Part shown: in pieces, positions 49,101-58,864 of the stretch
Layout: each line of letters starts with the position of its first letter
Numbering within the stretch: position 1 is the first letter of the stretch
Translations under genes and position numbers: made by a program
Notes under the pieces: generated by a model
Seen by the model: only the letters and a program-made list of their open reading frames with translations
What the model was told of the DNA's origin: nothing
Databases searched by the model: none
Source of the DNA: Euryodendron excelsum
Taxonomy: Eukaryota; Streptophyta; Magnoliopsida; Ericales; Pentaphylacaceae
Direction of reading: 5' to 3'
Length of the DNA: 64,000 nt
Assembly: GCA_033060915.1 (NCBI GenBank)
Contig: CM065383.1
Location: 15,878,501-15,942,500 of the forward strand

Positions 49101-52100
49101 TCTAAGAGGGTGCCGTATCCGTGTCAGACAGATATACTTCTAGGACACGCCAATTAGTGTGTTTTGAATATTTATTTATTTAATTTTCAACGGACACGCC
49201 AAAGACATGTACCCATCACTTAGATATACGTGAAACACATTGCAAGTTTAAATTGTAAGCATGTCTTCATCATGTTATAGGTTAAATGATGATAAAACTA
49301 TGGATTCAATGTGTTTTTCATGTTGAATTAGTATTATGTGGAGGTTACATTCATATACATAGCAAAATATATTTTTTGTCGCATCCCTGTTGTGTACTTG
49401 TTCTAATTTTAAAAAATTGTTGTGTCCTGTGTCCGTATCCATACCCATGTTAGTATTCATACTTCTTACGTCATGCATGCATATATACATATGTATGTTC
49501 TTCAATTCATGTTAATGTACATATAGAAATGTGTATGTTTATCTGCATTTTGTCCCCTTCTTACCTTGGTATTTCAAATCTAATAGAGTTTATTACTGTC
49601 TGGATGGGATTACACTTTAGTTAGTGACATCTTTCCCCAGGATAATGGTACTGAAACATTTAAAACTGTAGTTTGAATGTAGGGAATTTAGGGAATCAAT
49701 ACTTGGAGTTATGCCTCATCTGTGGGTAAGTACAGTATAACAACCACTCTTATGTTCCTAGTTAGTCCATTTCTATATTTACTTGGTGTTGATAGTGATT
49801 CATGCTGCAAGTACTTTTTTACCAGGATAGGAGGGAAGATACTTTGTTAAAGCTGGCGCATTTCAGGCGGCACAAAAGGAAAACATTGAAGAGAACAAGT
49901 GGGAAAACTACGAATTACCCTTTCCACAAGCCTGAGGAAAACCATCCTCCAGGAAAGGACTCAACAAAAAAAATTTCAAACCTGATTGGAAAAGCTGCAA
50001 AATATGCTGGTTCTGCGAAACCCAAGAAGGTGATATTTTCCAGCTGTATGAAAATGTGGCTATACTTCTAAATCTTAAATATTCAGAAATATCATTCTGA
50101 ATAGAAATTGTCTCAAAAGAGTTGCCTAAGAATGTTTTTGTTTTAAGTGGGGAAACTCTTTTCAAGTGGAACTCATCCCATTGCCTTGAAGAATGGTTTG
50201 AGATTGTTGAATTGCACCATTCTTTTTAGTAGTAATTTTGTTTATATTCTGTGAATGGTAAGTGTGCTAATGGTCTTCAATTCAGACCATATTTACTCTG
50301 CTTCTATTTAAGCTTTGACCATGGAATAAACTTCAAACATTTTAGGAATTGGTAACCAAAATCAGTTTCACTAAAATTAAGTTTGAGAGTTAAACTTTGG
50401 CCTTGAATTGAAACTTTTGGTCACCCACAAGTTAACATCGAGGGTGGAAGCTTAAAAGAGTTCATAAGACCATGATTTCAAGTTCTCTTATCCTATCACC
50501 AACAAAAAAAAAAAAAGGGCAAAGAAAAGAAAATTGAAGACAAGTTTTCTTATCTTGTTGTCAAGCTTAAGGTGCATCCTCTCATTTTATTAAGAATAGA
50601 TGAACATCTATAACCATTTTCTTCTGGTTAGTTTGTGTTGTCATAACTTCTTTTAATTTGTTGATGCAGCCGTTGCCTTACATTCCTACCATAACAAATT
50701 ACACTCAGCTTTGGTGGGTTCCTAATGTTGTTGTGGCTCACCAAAAGGAAGGGATAGAAGCTGTTCATCTGGCATCTGGCCGCACTATATGTAAGGTATA
50801 CATTAAATCCACAAATCATTTGTTCAGTTTCATGTATTAGAATGTAAAGGAACCCGACAACCTTCTAATAGTAAATTGTGTGTTACCTATAAGAAATTTT
50901 TCTGGGGATATTGAAGTTGTCTTTCTCCGGGTTATGTTATTGGTTAAAGCATATATTCTGCGGCATAAGATAAGATAAGAATATGTAAGTGGACTTCTAG
51001 ATCTTTGTGTTTACTTTTTAATAAGGGCTACAATGATGAACTTGTTTTTAGTAAACTCCATTTGTTTAGAGTACCATAAAACAAATGCTGAGTGTAGAAA
51101 TACTGAGAAACAGTTCCTATCAAGGACCGTAATTACAAGTTTCTTTCTTGTGCTTCTTTAAGGGAAAGCATACAGGTATATATACTCCAGTCCTCTAATT
51201 GTAAGATATATGGGCCTAGGAAAAGAGGGTTTTGAGTTTTAGGGTAGACACTTTTTGCCCAGTGCACAAGGCTTCCAGTTATAGCAGGGTTTGGGAAAGA
51301 TAGTAGGTAGGCAGCCTTACACCCACTTTTTTGTAAAGAGGCTGATTCTTGTAAATCAAACTCGTGCCATACTGCTGAGGAGGATAAGTACTTGCCATCG
51401 CGCTAGCTACAGTTTGGAATAATGCAAACATTAGGGCTGTAGCCACTTGTACCTTTCCCCATACCCTTGATTAATCGGGTGAGGTGATATGTCCTCTATC
51501 CTCAAGATATAAGTATCAAATGTTTCTGACATAAAAAGCATGTGTCCCTGACACATATTCCTGGGCTGTTTTATTAGTTTAATCACTCAAGAATGTTTCT
51601 GATGGTCATGGGGTTTATAGATGGGTCGGTTTAGCAGATTGAAGGGGGATATCTGCAAGCTACTGTAACATGGGGTGAGAGATTCCTTACATCTAATATT
51701 GCTATCGCAAGACGAGGTAGACTTGCCATGTTAGAATTTAGAGCCAGCACCCTAAGGAATAAGTTTTTTTTTTAAGAGTGGCCTCTAAGTGTTGCTAGGT
51801 AGGGAACTAATGAAAAAATAATTGTGCTGCTAGGTAGGGAACTAATACAAAAAAAAAAAAGGTGCTGCTAGATAGGTCAAGTGAGGTTAAGAAATTTAAA
51901 TAAACGACTCATCGTTAGACATTAGGCCTTGGCAATGCACCACCCAGTAAGCCGCATTTCGTGCAAGCTTTGCTGATAGAGGAAGAGTGCGTCATAGTAG
52001 AATAGGGAACAGGATTAAGGTTTAGTAGTGTACTTTGGGTTTAATTCCACATAGTATTCAAGCTCTTTTTTCTTATTTAGATAGTTATAAGGGAATTGAT

Positions 52101-55100
52101 TGGACAATGAAAACAAAAATGAAAATGGGACACGGCTTCTGAGAGCAAATCCTTCCCTTTTACAATCAGTGCCAGCTTTCTGTCAAGAAAACTATTTTAG
52201 AACTTTCACTCTCATTATATGACAGGAGCTCCATGAATTGTGATATTTCTCAATGGCTTTCTGACGGTGCATGAAAAAAGGTTGGTTGTAGCCGTGCAAG
52301 TGGAGAGGAAATCCTGTTGTCTAAAATGAGAGACCAACAAGAAGCAGTTTATAATGGAAGAAAATTTATTTCTTATTCTCTAGAACTTGTAAACTATATC
52401 TTTTTGTTATGATGGTTTTAGAATCTTGCCGGTAATTGTAAGAGTTGCACTGTGAAGCCCAGGAAACCTAGGTAGTAGTTTTATTTTAAGTTCATTGTTT
52501 TATGGATAATGGGGTAAGCTTCTGAAATGTGTATGTTCAGAGTGAATTTTTTTATGGCCCTTGATAGTATTTTTTGATATTACGTATTGTTATCCTTCTG
52601 TACATCAGCGAGGGGTTCCATTTACCTCCACATGTCCTTAGTAGTTTCAGCATGTTAACATATGTTGATATAGTCTTAGTTATGTCAACAAGTATGAAAT
52701 TTCATACATTATTACTTTAAATATTCTGGTACATGTATAATTTCTGTCAAATTGATTGTTGCGTCACCACTAACAAATTTAAGGTAATCCATTGATTTCA
52801 CCCAGCTTCATCTTCAAGAAGGTGGCCTCCATGCTGATATTAATGGAGATGGAGTCCTAGATCATGTCCAGGTGAACTGTTGTTTCTTTTTAATTCTGTG
52901 ACTTATCTCAAAATTTATCATCCGTGTACCATGCAATGTACTAAAGAAAACTGCACCAGTGGTGTTGGAATCATGGCTTTCTGAGAAGCACTATGGGTCC
53001 TCTTTAATTGCACGTACTTTTCTGACAAGCTAGAGGATTCCATTATGTTGCATCTTGTACTTTGGGTCTGTTTCGTGATTCACCTTGCAGGGCTGATTTA
53101 AGTCCAAAGGAAACAATGTACGTTAATTGGTAACTGAAATAATTATAAGGAACAGTAATTATGTGTGCATTCTTCCACATTTTTTTTTAATTTTTTTAAT
53201 TTATATATTTGAGACTCTTTTGCACCAAATTATTCAAGTAGATGGATAGAATAATCTAACTGCGCTAAAAAGCTCCAAAAATAACAGCTTCTACCTTTAA
53301 GTGTACATTTTTCATTCTCCATTTTGCAAAATACCCATGAAAATTGAAATAAAAAAGGAGATTTAACATAATTTTTACTGGACACATAGGTTATACTATT
53401 TAATAGAATTTTCTTTTTCCTGTAGGTCGTTGGGGGAAATGGTGCTGAGCAAACAGTTGTAAGTGGATCCATGGAAGTGCTGCGACCCTGTTGGGCTGTT
53501 GCAACTTCTGGTGTGCCAGTACGAGAACAACTTTTCAATGCTTCTATATGCCATCATTCCCATTTTAACTTCTTCCAACATGGAGAATTCTCCAGAAGCT
53601 TTGGTCGAAATCTAGATGTAAGCTCTTTAGAGGTTGCAACGCCTATTCTCATCCCAAGAAGTGATGGTCATCGGCATCGTAAGGGAAGCCACGGTGATGT
53701 TATCTTCTTAACAAATCGAGGGGAGGTATGCTTCTGCTCTGGACTTATTTTTCTAATTGTAGCATTTTGAGGGAAATGTATATTTCCTGAGATGGAGTCA
53801 TAGCCAAAAAGAAATGTTGGCATTACAACAAATAATGGTATCGAACTTGACCATAACGTTCTCTATGCATGAGATAAAATTGAATCCTAACAAGTGCCTT
53901 TCACAACAAAAAGAGAAGTTCACATCTTGGAGGCAGTGCAAGCCCTCAGTTTTACTGATCAAGATTACTAGATTGCATTTTACCCGGTGTATGATATAAC
54001 TGATTTATTTCTATATATCTGCAAATAAACAAACTAAAAATAAAATGTGTCAAAACAATAATAATCTAAAACTAGAAAAATTCAAAGACCACTATCAACT
54101 AGACAAACAATGCATTTTCTCCACCAACATTTGGCTTTCCTCAATGCTTCCATTCAATCACTCTTAATAATTATAAAAATCTGCAAGCATGGTGCAACTC
54201 TATAACACCCTTAATTTCGGCTAATCTTCCTTCAACATCTCTACCCATTCTCAACACCATCAAATAGTTAATTGTTTTGCTTGATGTAGACATTATTATG
54301 CAAGTGGAATTTTTGAACAAGCTTCGGAATGCCACCCCTTTGGAGCCCTTCTTATACTATTTTTACTTATCCCAAAAAAAAAAAAAAAAGATGTGATGCC
54401 ATTAACCAGATACTTAAAATAGATCTCACTTCCTCATTAAATATTTTCAAAGATATCTTATAAGGTGACACCTAGACAGCCTGTGGTTACTAGTTCCAAT
54501 ACATTGTCTATAAATAGCATACACGGCTCTTTGAATGAGTCCTTTCTCAATCAACTGATTGTTGGTTGAAGATTTCCGTCATTGCTAGTCAAAGCAAAAT
54601 AGAGTGCTGAGAGATCTCACTACCATAACAGGTGAGACCAATCAACATTAGGTGAAGGGGTCTCATGGCTCTCCAGCACTGCAGTGTAATATTTCCATTA
54701 GGGAGTTAGCCATACTATGTTGTCTCCTTTACCTTCAGCTGGTGTAGACGACACAGATACCTGTCCCAATTTGATAAGCTCAATAGGTTTCACTAAAGGC
54801 CGTGACCACATATTCCCTACAGTAATTCTACTAACTTGAAAAACTTCCAGAACCACCATTACACACAATCCTTTAACCATATAGTATACGGGATGTCGTG
54901 AGAGATGCCAATTGTCAAACCACCAAAAAAAATGACTGCCGATTTCTTATTTGTGTTTCACATTTTTGTCTTGTTTCAATGATAGGAACTGAAACTGACT
55001 AAATGCTTTCATCTTTGTCTGCTTTCTTATATTAATAAAAATGGCTTCTTTCTTTTCCCGAAGAATTGGTAAGTGAAGAATGTATCATATTATCTTTCAG

Positions 55101-55574
55101 GTAACATCATACTCTCCTAGTTTGCATGGCCACGATGCTGTTTGGCAATGGCAGCTTCTCACTGGTGCCACTTGGTCAAACCTACCATCACCATCAGGGA
55201 TGATGGAAGCTGGCATGGTGGTCCCAACACTGAAGGCATTCTCCTTGCGTGTGCATGATAATCAAGAATTGATCCTAGCTGCAGGAGACCAAGAAGCTGT
55301 GATTCTATCTCCTGGAGGAAGTCTACTAACGTCTATTATTCTTCCTGCCCCACCCACGCATGCCCTGATCTGTGTGGACTTCTCAAATGATGGGCTGACT
55401 GACCTTATTCTCGTGACCTCTAATGGTGTTTATGGCTTTATTCAGACTAGGCACCCAGGTGCCCTCTTCTTTAGCACGCTGGTGGGCTGCCTCATTATTG
55501 TGATGGGAGTAATATTTATATCCCAACACCTCAATTCTATTAAGGGGAAACCTCGAGCTTCATCTAGTTTCTGA
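35347..55574 (+). CDS. NERD1: NERD1-like FG-GAP repeat membrane protein, complete, 13 exons
   Basis: Conserved plant type I membrane protein of the At3g51050 family. NERD1 is reported in the secretory pathway and to interact genetically with the exocyst in root cell expansion (from memory). Exons: 35347-35409, 35713-35871, 42473-42724, 42873-42992, 43626-43706, 44813-44908, 45547-45642, 49672-49725, 49826-50029, 50670-50795, 52806-52871, 53426-53725, 55101-55574. All introns are GT-AG, all exons are multiples of 3, and they sum to 2091 nt or 696 residues. Exon 1 is exactly a signal peptide (MRKRDLAILMLCAFAVFFSLQ region). Metal-binding-like loops are DLNGDGKKE (55-63), DINGDGVLD (428-436) and DFSNDGLTD (632-640), typical of FG-GAP/beta-propeller blades. 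Possible N-glycosylation sites are N176, N385 and N477. A single membrane span covers about 660-680, followed by a short basic tail. The start is the first ATG in frame with the hydrophobic leader. Confidence 0.93.
37129..40510 (-). mobile_element. gag-only LTR retroelement, defective, TSD GGTTC
   Basis: Sits in NERD1 intron 2. Exact GGTTC duplications lie at 37124-37128 and 40511-40515. The right repeat, 40165-40510 (346 bp), is the 5' LTR on the minus strand. Just inside it TGGCATCAGAGCC (40161-40149) matches the initiator-Met tRNA primer site with one difference. The left repeat, 37129-37380, matches only the first ~270 bp of the right one, so the end of the other LTR is missing. Minus-strand gag (38706-38455) shows FSWYHMSDNQQVRFAKMKLE and WQGVQLNLE. 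A further frame reads LEEAYSMALEVEKYHR, then a knuckle HCHGLGHIASHC (about 38090-38050) whose first Cys codon is now Tyr. An acidic frame runs 38020-37700. No protease, RT or integrase was found. Confidence 0.85.
40740..41110. repeat. dispersed GACAC-rich repeat, copy 2
   Basis: Words such as gacacagacacaacac and gacacccaacacccgacacc at the two ends enclose about 280 bp of AT-rich sequence. Similar in style to the regions at 16140-16370 and 49070-49460. Class unknown. Confidence 0.4.
43128..43176. repeat. poly(A)49 in NERD1-like intron 4
   Basis: Forty-nine consecutive A, with a second A run at about 43363-43384 in the same intron. No LINE or SINE body is recognisable directly upstream of either run, so they may be bare retroposon tails or slippage products. 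Confidence 0.9.
45643..49671 (+). other. NERD1-like intron 7, 4.0 kb
   Basis: No host exon. Two odd coding-like pieces occur: a minus-strand open frame of 122 codons at 47046-46678, and a + strand open stretch at about 47191-47309 containing GGLLLVADSQWRNFVKSF and ending in TAG. Neither matches a family I know. A LINE-like A-rich end lies near 48470-48485, and the third GACAC-type repeat at 49070-49460. Confidence 0.5.
49070..49460. repeat. dispersed GACAC-rich repeat, copy 3
   Basis: Has gtgccgtatccgtgtcagac at the left and cctgtgtccgtatccatacc at the right, with ggacacgcca twice between. Same style as copies 1 and 2. Confidence 0.4.
50796..52805 (+). other. NERD1-like intron 10, 2.0 kb
   Basis: AT-rich intron before the DINGDGVLD exon. 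Contains a short direct repeat (gtgctaggtagggaactaat-like, about 51790-51850). No coding or mobile element was identified. Confidence 0.6.
53726..55100 (+). other. NERD1-like intron 12, 1.4 kb
   Basis: Holds a possible LINE tail ending in A16 at about 54375-54390; the preceding 'cttatactatttttacttatcc' resembles the LINE tail before 5835. Nothing else recognised. Confidence 0.45.
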
Positions 55575-56263
55575 TGAAACTGCAGATTTGAACTTGTGAA
55601 TGGCTTTCTATATTGGAGTGGTATCTGATACGGGGATCATCAGCCTGAAGAAGTATAACCATTATGCTGAGCCTAGAGATTGTTGTTGGGAATGCTTCAG
55701 AGTTGGGGAACTGTACTAGTTCAAGAGATTTTATGGGTATTATGAACTCGGCAAGGTTTCCAATGACTAGTCTCCTGCCTTGACATTGTTCACCCGACAT
55801 CGGTTTCAGCCTTTACCATTGAAAGAGCCCTTCCATGTAATATTTCTAAGCTCAATTGTAGGGGCGGACTATGAACTGTGATCCATGCTGTTTTTACGAG
55901 ATTTTGGACTAACTTATAGGAATATCTTCTGCTTGCCCTTAATTCTGGCATTATATACAGTTGATGGGTTGAAATTCTTGTACTTTTTGTTTGCCACTCA
56001 AATGTTGGCTTAGAAAACCTTTGCTGAAAGAGATGGATTATCTCTGCATCATCCACCTATAATCACCTTGCCAACTTGCAGTGTTATCTGCAGGGTACCA
56101 AACCAACCCCAGATGTCTTTTTCTTTTTCTTTTCGTTTTTTTTTTTTTTTGTTTTCTTTATCAATCCCAACAGATGGAAATGTCGCGTACTTTAGTTCAT
56201 TTTTCTGGTATTTTTTCAGATGCAATAGCCCTATCAATATCATGTTTATGTCTTCGAAGTTCA
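55575..56263 (+). other. 3' UTR and downstream flank of the NERD1-like gene
   Basis: Non-coding sequence after the TGA. A T-rich run lies near 56115-56150. The poly(A) site cannot be fixed. The next recognisable element is a SINE. Confidence 0.4.
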
Positions 56264-56390
56264 AGGTTGCGCACGGGACAGCTTAGTGGTCGGGCATTGG
56301 ATTCCCACCTCCTCATCCCGAGTTCGAGCTCTGATCTCACGGTTTCTTCCTCTCTCGGACCCAAAAAATAGGAGTTTTAAAGAAAAAAAG
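56264..56390 (+). mobile_element. tRNA-derived SINE
   Basis: A box-like CAGCTTAGTGG near 56279-56289 and B box-like GAGTTCGAGCTC at 56320-56331, about 31 bp apart, the layout of an internal RNA polymerase III promoter. An A-rich tail (aaagaaaaaaagg) follows near 56380. The head begins near GGTTGCGCACGGG. No clear target duplication was seen, so the ends are approximate. It is not a functional tRNA gene, because no cloverleaf acceptor pairing is evident. Confidence 0.6.
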
Positions 56391-56603
56391 GAGTAGAACA
56401 TATAATTTTTTCTTTTTGAACAGAAAAAGAGAAAGTTATATATAACAGGTTTAAAGTACAGAGCTTGGGGATAGAATTCAATGCTACCAAGAGACCTTGG
56501 CACTGGCACTGAATTCACACCAAAGAAACTGGGAGGAGGTTGGAGGGAGATCAACAATCAAGAGACAAGGATCTACGCAAGCCTAACAAGAACCAAAACT
56601 AAT

Positions 56604-56831
56604 GCCCTTTCAAAAGTTTTAACCCCATCAGTGGAATAGAAGAAATCATCAAGTGAGAAGAATGATACCTTAGCTTTTGCCCTTTCAAGAGTTAAACCCC
56701 ATCAATGGAATAGAAGAAATCATCAAGTGAGAAGAATGATACCTTAGCTTTTGCCCTTTCAAGAGTTAAACCCCATCAATGGAATAGAAGAAATCATCAA
56801 GTGAGAAGAATGATATCTTAGCTTTTGCCTT
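56604..56831. repeat. 74-bp tandem repeat, ~3 copies
   Basis: The word agaaatcatcaagtgagaag recurs at 56641, 56715 and 56789. Units two and three are nearly identical and the first is more diverged. It lies directly outside the large inverted repeat and has no counterpart on its right side. Confidence 0.92.
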
Positions 56832-56877
56832 GATCCACCATGCTACCTGAAACTTAATTTTATCAACCACTTCCCAC

Positions 56878-58780
56878 CATTCGAATTTCATGAAAGTTGA
56901 TGGAACTCTAAACTAACGGGTATCCTTTCCAACCTATATACTTCACACACACACACACATATATATATATAGAGAGAGATGAGGTGAGGAGAGAGCCCTA
57001 GAGAATGTTTTTGTGATAATAGATCCTGAAATATATTTCGTGATGCCTAACACTATTAAGAAAAGAAATCCCTTTTTATCTAATTAGGCTAATTAGCAAA
57101 GTAATAAAAGAAAGAGTTGTAGATTTGGTTCCTTTCTAACATATAATCCTTTCTCCAAAAAAAAACTTATAATCTTTCTTCTGTAATTGTAATTATTTGT
57201 AAAAGTTCAAAAGAGGAGAAATGGAGCTCAAAAACAAAGGAACTCGAATCTGAACTTCATGAATTAGACCTTGGGCAGAGCAACAACCGCCTAACCCTTT
57301 GTCAGCCTCAAGCCAAGAGTTGATATTTAAAAGGAGAGTAACAAAGCATAAACTCTATAAATATTATGATATGGAAGAACCAATGGCTAGACAAAAGTCA
57401 AGAATGTTATGGCTCAAAAAAGGAGATTCAGATAAATCTTTCTTTCATGCTACAATGAAGGCTAGGTTCAAGAGGAATCGCATTGGACAGTTGTTGTGTG
57501 AGGCCAAATTGTGTCGGATCCAGATGGAATTAGGTATGAAGTATTCAAACATTTTACAGATCTCTTCTCAGAAACAATCAAGCATAGGTTTCAATTGGAG
57601 GGTGAAGTATTGTCAAAACTATCCCCAGATAGTAAGATTGCTATGGAATCACCATTCGAAAAGATCAAAACTGGCAAGTTATTTGCCGTTGTGAGGGGGG
57701 GAAGGCTCCAGGGCCTTATGGCTTTAAGTCAGTTTCATCAAAAAGTTTTGGTAGATCTTAAAAGGGGATGTTATAAGCTTCATGGAAGAATTTCACTAGA
57801 ACAGCAAGCTGCTAAGAGGTTTGAATGCATCCTTCATAACTCTAATCCCTAAAGAGGAGTGTCCATATTCCTTATCTAAGTTCAGGCCAATCAGTTTGAT
57901 TTCCTTTATGTATAAGGTTCTATCAAAAACTCTAGCTTCTAGGATGAAAAAGGTGATGGAGGAGGTAATCAGCCCAAATCAGTCAGCCTTTATCAAAAGT
58001 AGGCAGATCCTTGATGGGGTATTAATTGCTAATGAGATCATTGATGACTGGAGGAAGAACAAAAAACAAGGAATTGTCTACAAGATTGACTTTGAAAAAG
58101 CTTGCAACTCAGTCAACCGATCCTTTCTATGAACAATGATGTAAAAAATGGGCTTTGGTCAAAGATGGTGCAGTTGAATACTTGAATGCATTTCTTCAGG
58201 AGGGGTTTCAGTTCTGGTAAATGGGGTCCCCACAAAGGAGTTCAAGATGGAAAGAGGTTTTAGACAAGGGGATCCTCTATTTCCTTTCCTCTTTAATATT
58301 ATGGTAGAAGGGTTAAATGTATTCATCCAGAGGGCCATGGACCTGAACCTATTGGAAGGTATCAGGGTGGGGAACAACAACCTATCATTATCTCATCTTC
58401 AATTTGTTGATGACACCATTCTTTTTCACAAGGTTGACATGTCTTAACTAGTCACTATCAAAAGCACCCTAAGATGCTTCGAGCTTCTATCTAGGCTGAA
58501 AATCAATTTTCACAAGTTAGTGATCTCTAGAATTGACACAAATCAGAGATTCATGCATAATGTGTCTGAGCTGTTTAACTGCAACAAGAAACCCCTCCCT
58601 CTGAGATATCTGGGGCTCAAAATAGGAGCAAATCTAAGATCCCTTTCTATTGGGGGAAGGTTGACTCTCGGGGAAGGTTGACTCTAATCAAATCTACTCT
58701 TTTCAACCTCTCTATTTACTACCTATCTATGTATAGGGCTCTAGCAAAGGTGTGTAAAGTAATAAAGCAATTGTAAAGAA
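56878..58780 (+). mobile_element. LINE RT segment, left arm of large inverted repeat
   Basis: Starts with a diverged flank and an (AC)n(AT)n(AG)n microsatellite. LINE ORF2 pieces follow: MARQKSRMLWLKKGDSDKSF (about 57385-57444), NASFITLIPKEECPYSLSKF (about 57821-57880), SPNQSAFIKSRQILDGVLIA, GFRQGDPLFPFLF and the catalytic FVDD at 58403-58414. Stops and frameshifts break the frame. Relative to the right arm it lacks about 75 bp after 'caaatctaagatccc' (near 58640). It ends without zf-RVT or a poly(A). Confidence 0.92.
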
Positions 58781-58864
58781 AAAGACATATGGGGTTTGTA
58801 GTGATTTGCTACCAATTAACACAGTGTATCTTCCTTTTTTCTGCAGTGTCCCCCTATAGAAAAA

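Noticed and set aside
53230..53581. Minus-strand frames of 61-102 codons near 53400
   Set aside because: Antisense shadows of NERD1 exon 12 (53426-53725), whose + strand frame is conserved and splice-bounded.
56320..56331. Functional tRNA gene
   Set aside because: A and B boxes are present but acceptor-stem and anticodon-arm pairing are not evident; a SINE explains it better.
56068..56371. Overlapping frames covering the T-rich run and SINE
   Set aside because: Low-complexity Phe/Ser-rich translation across a SINE, with no sign of coding constraint.
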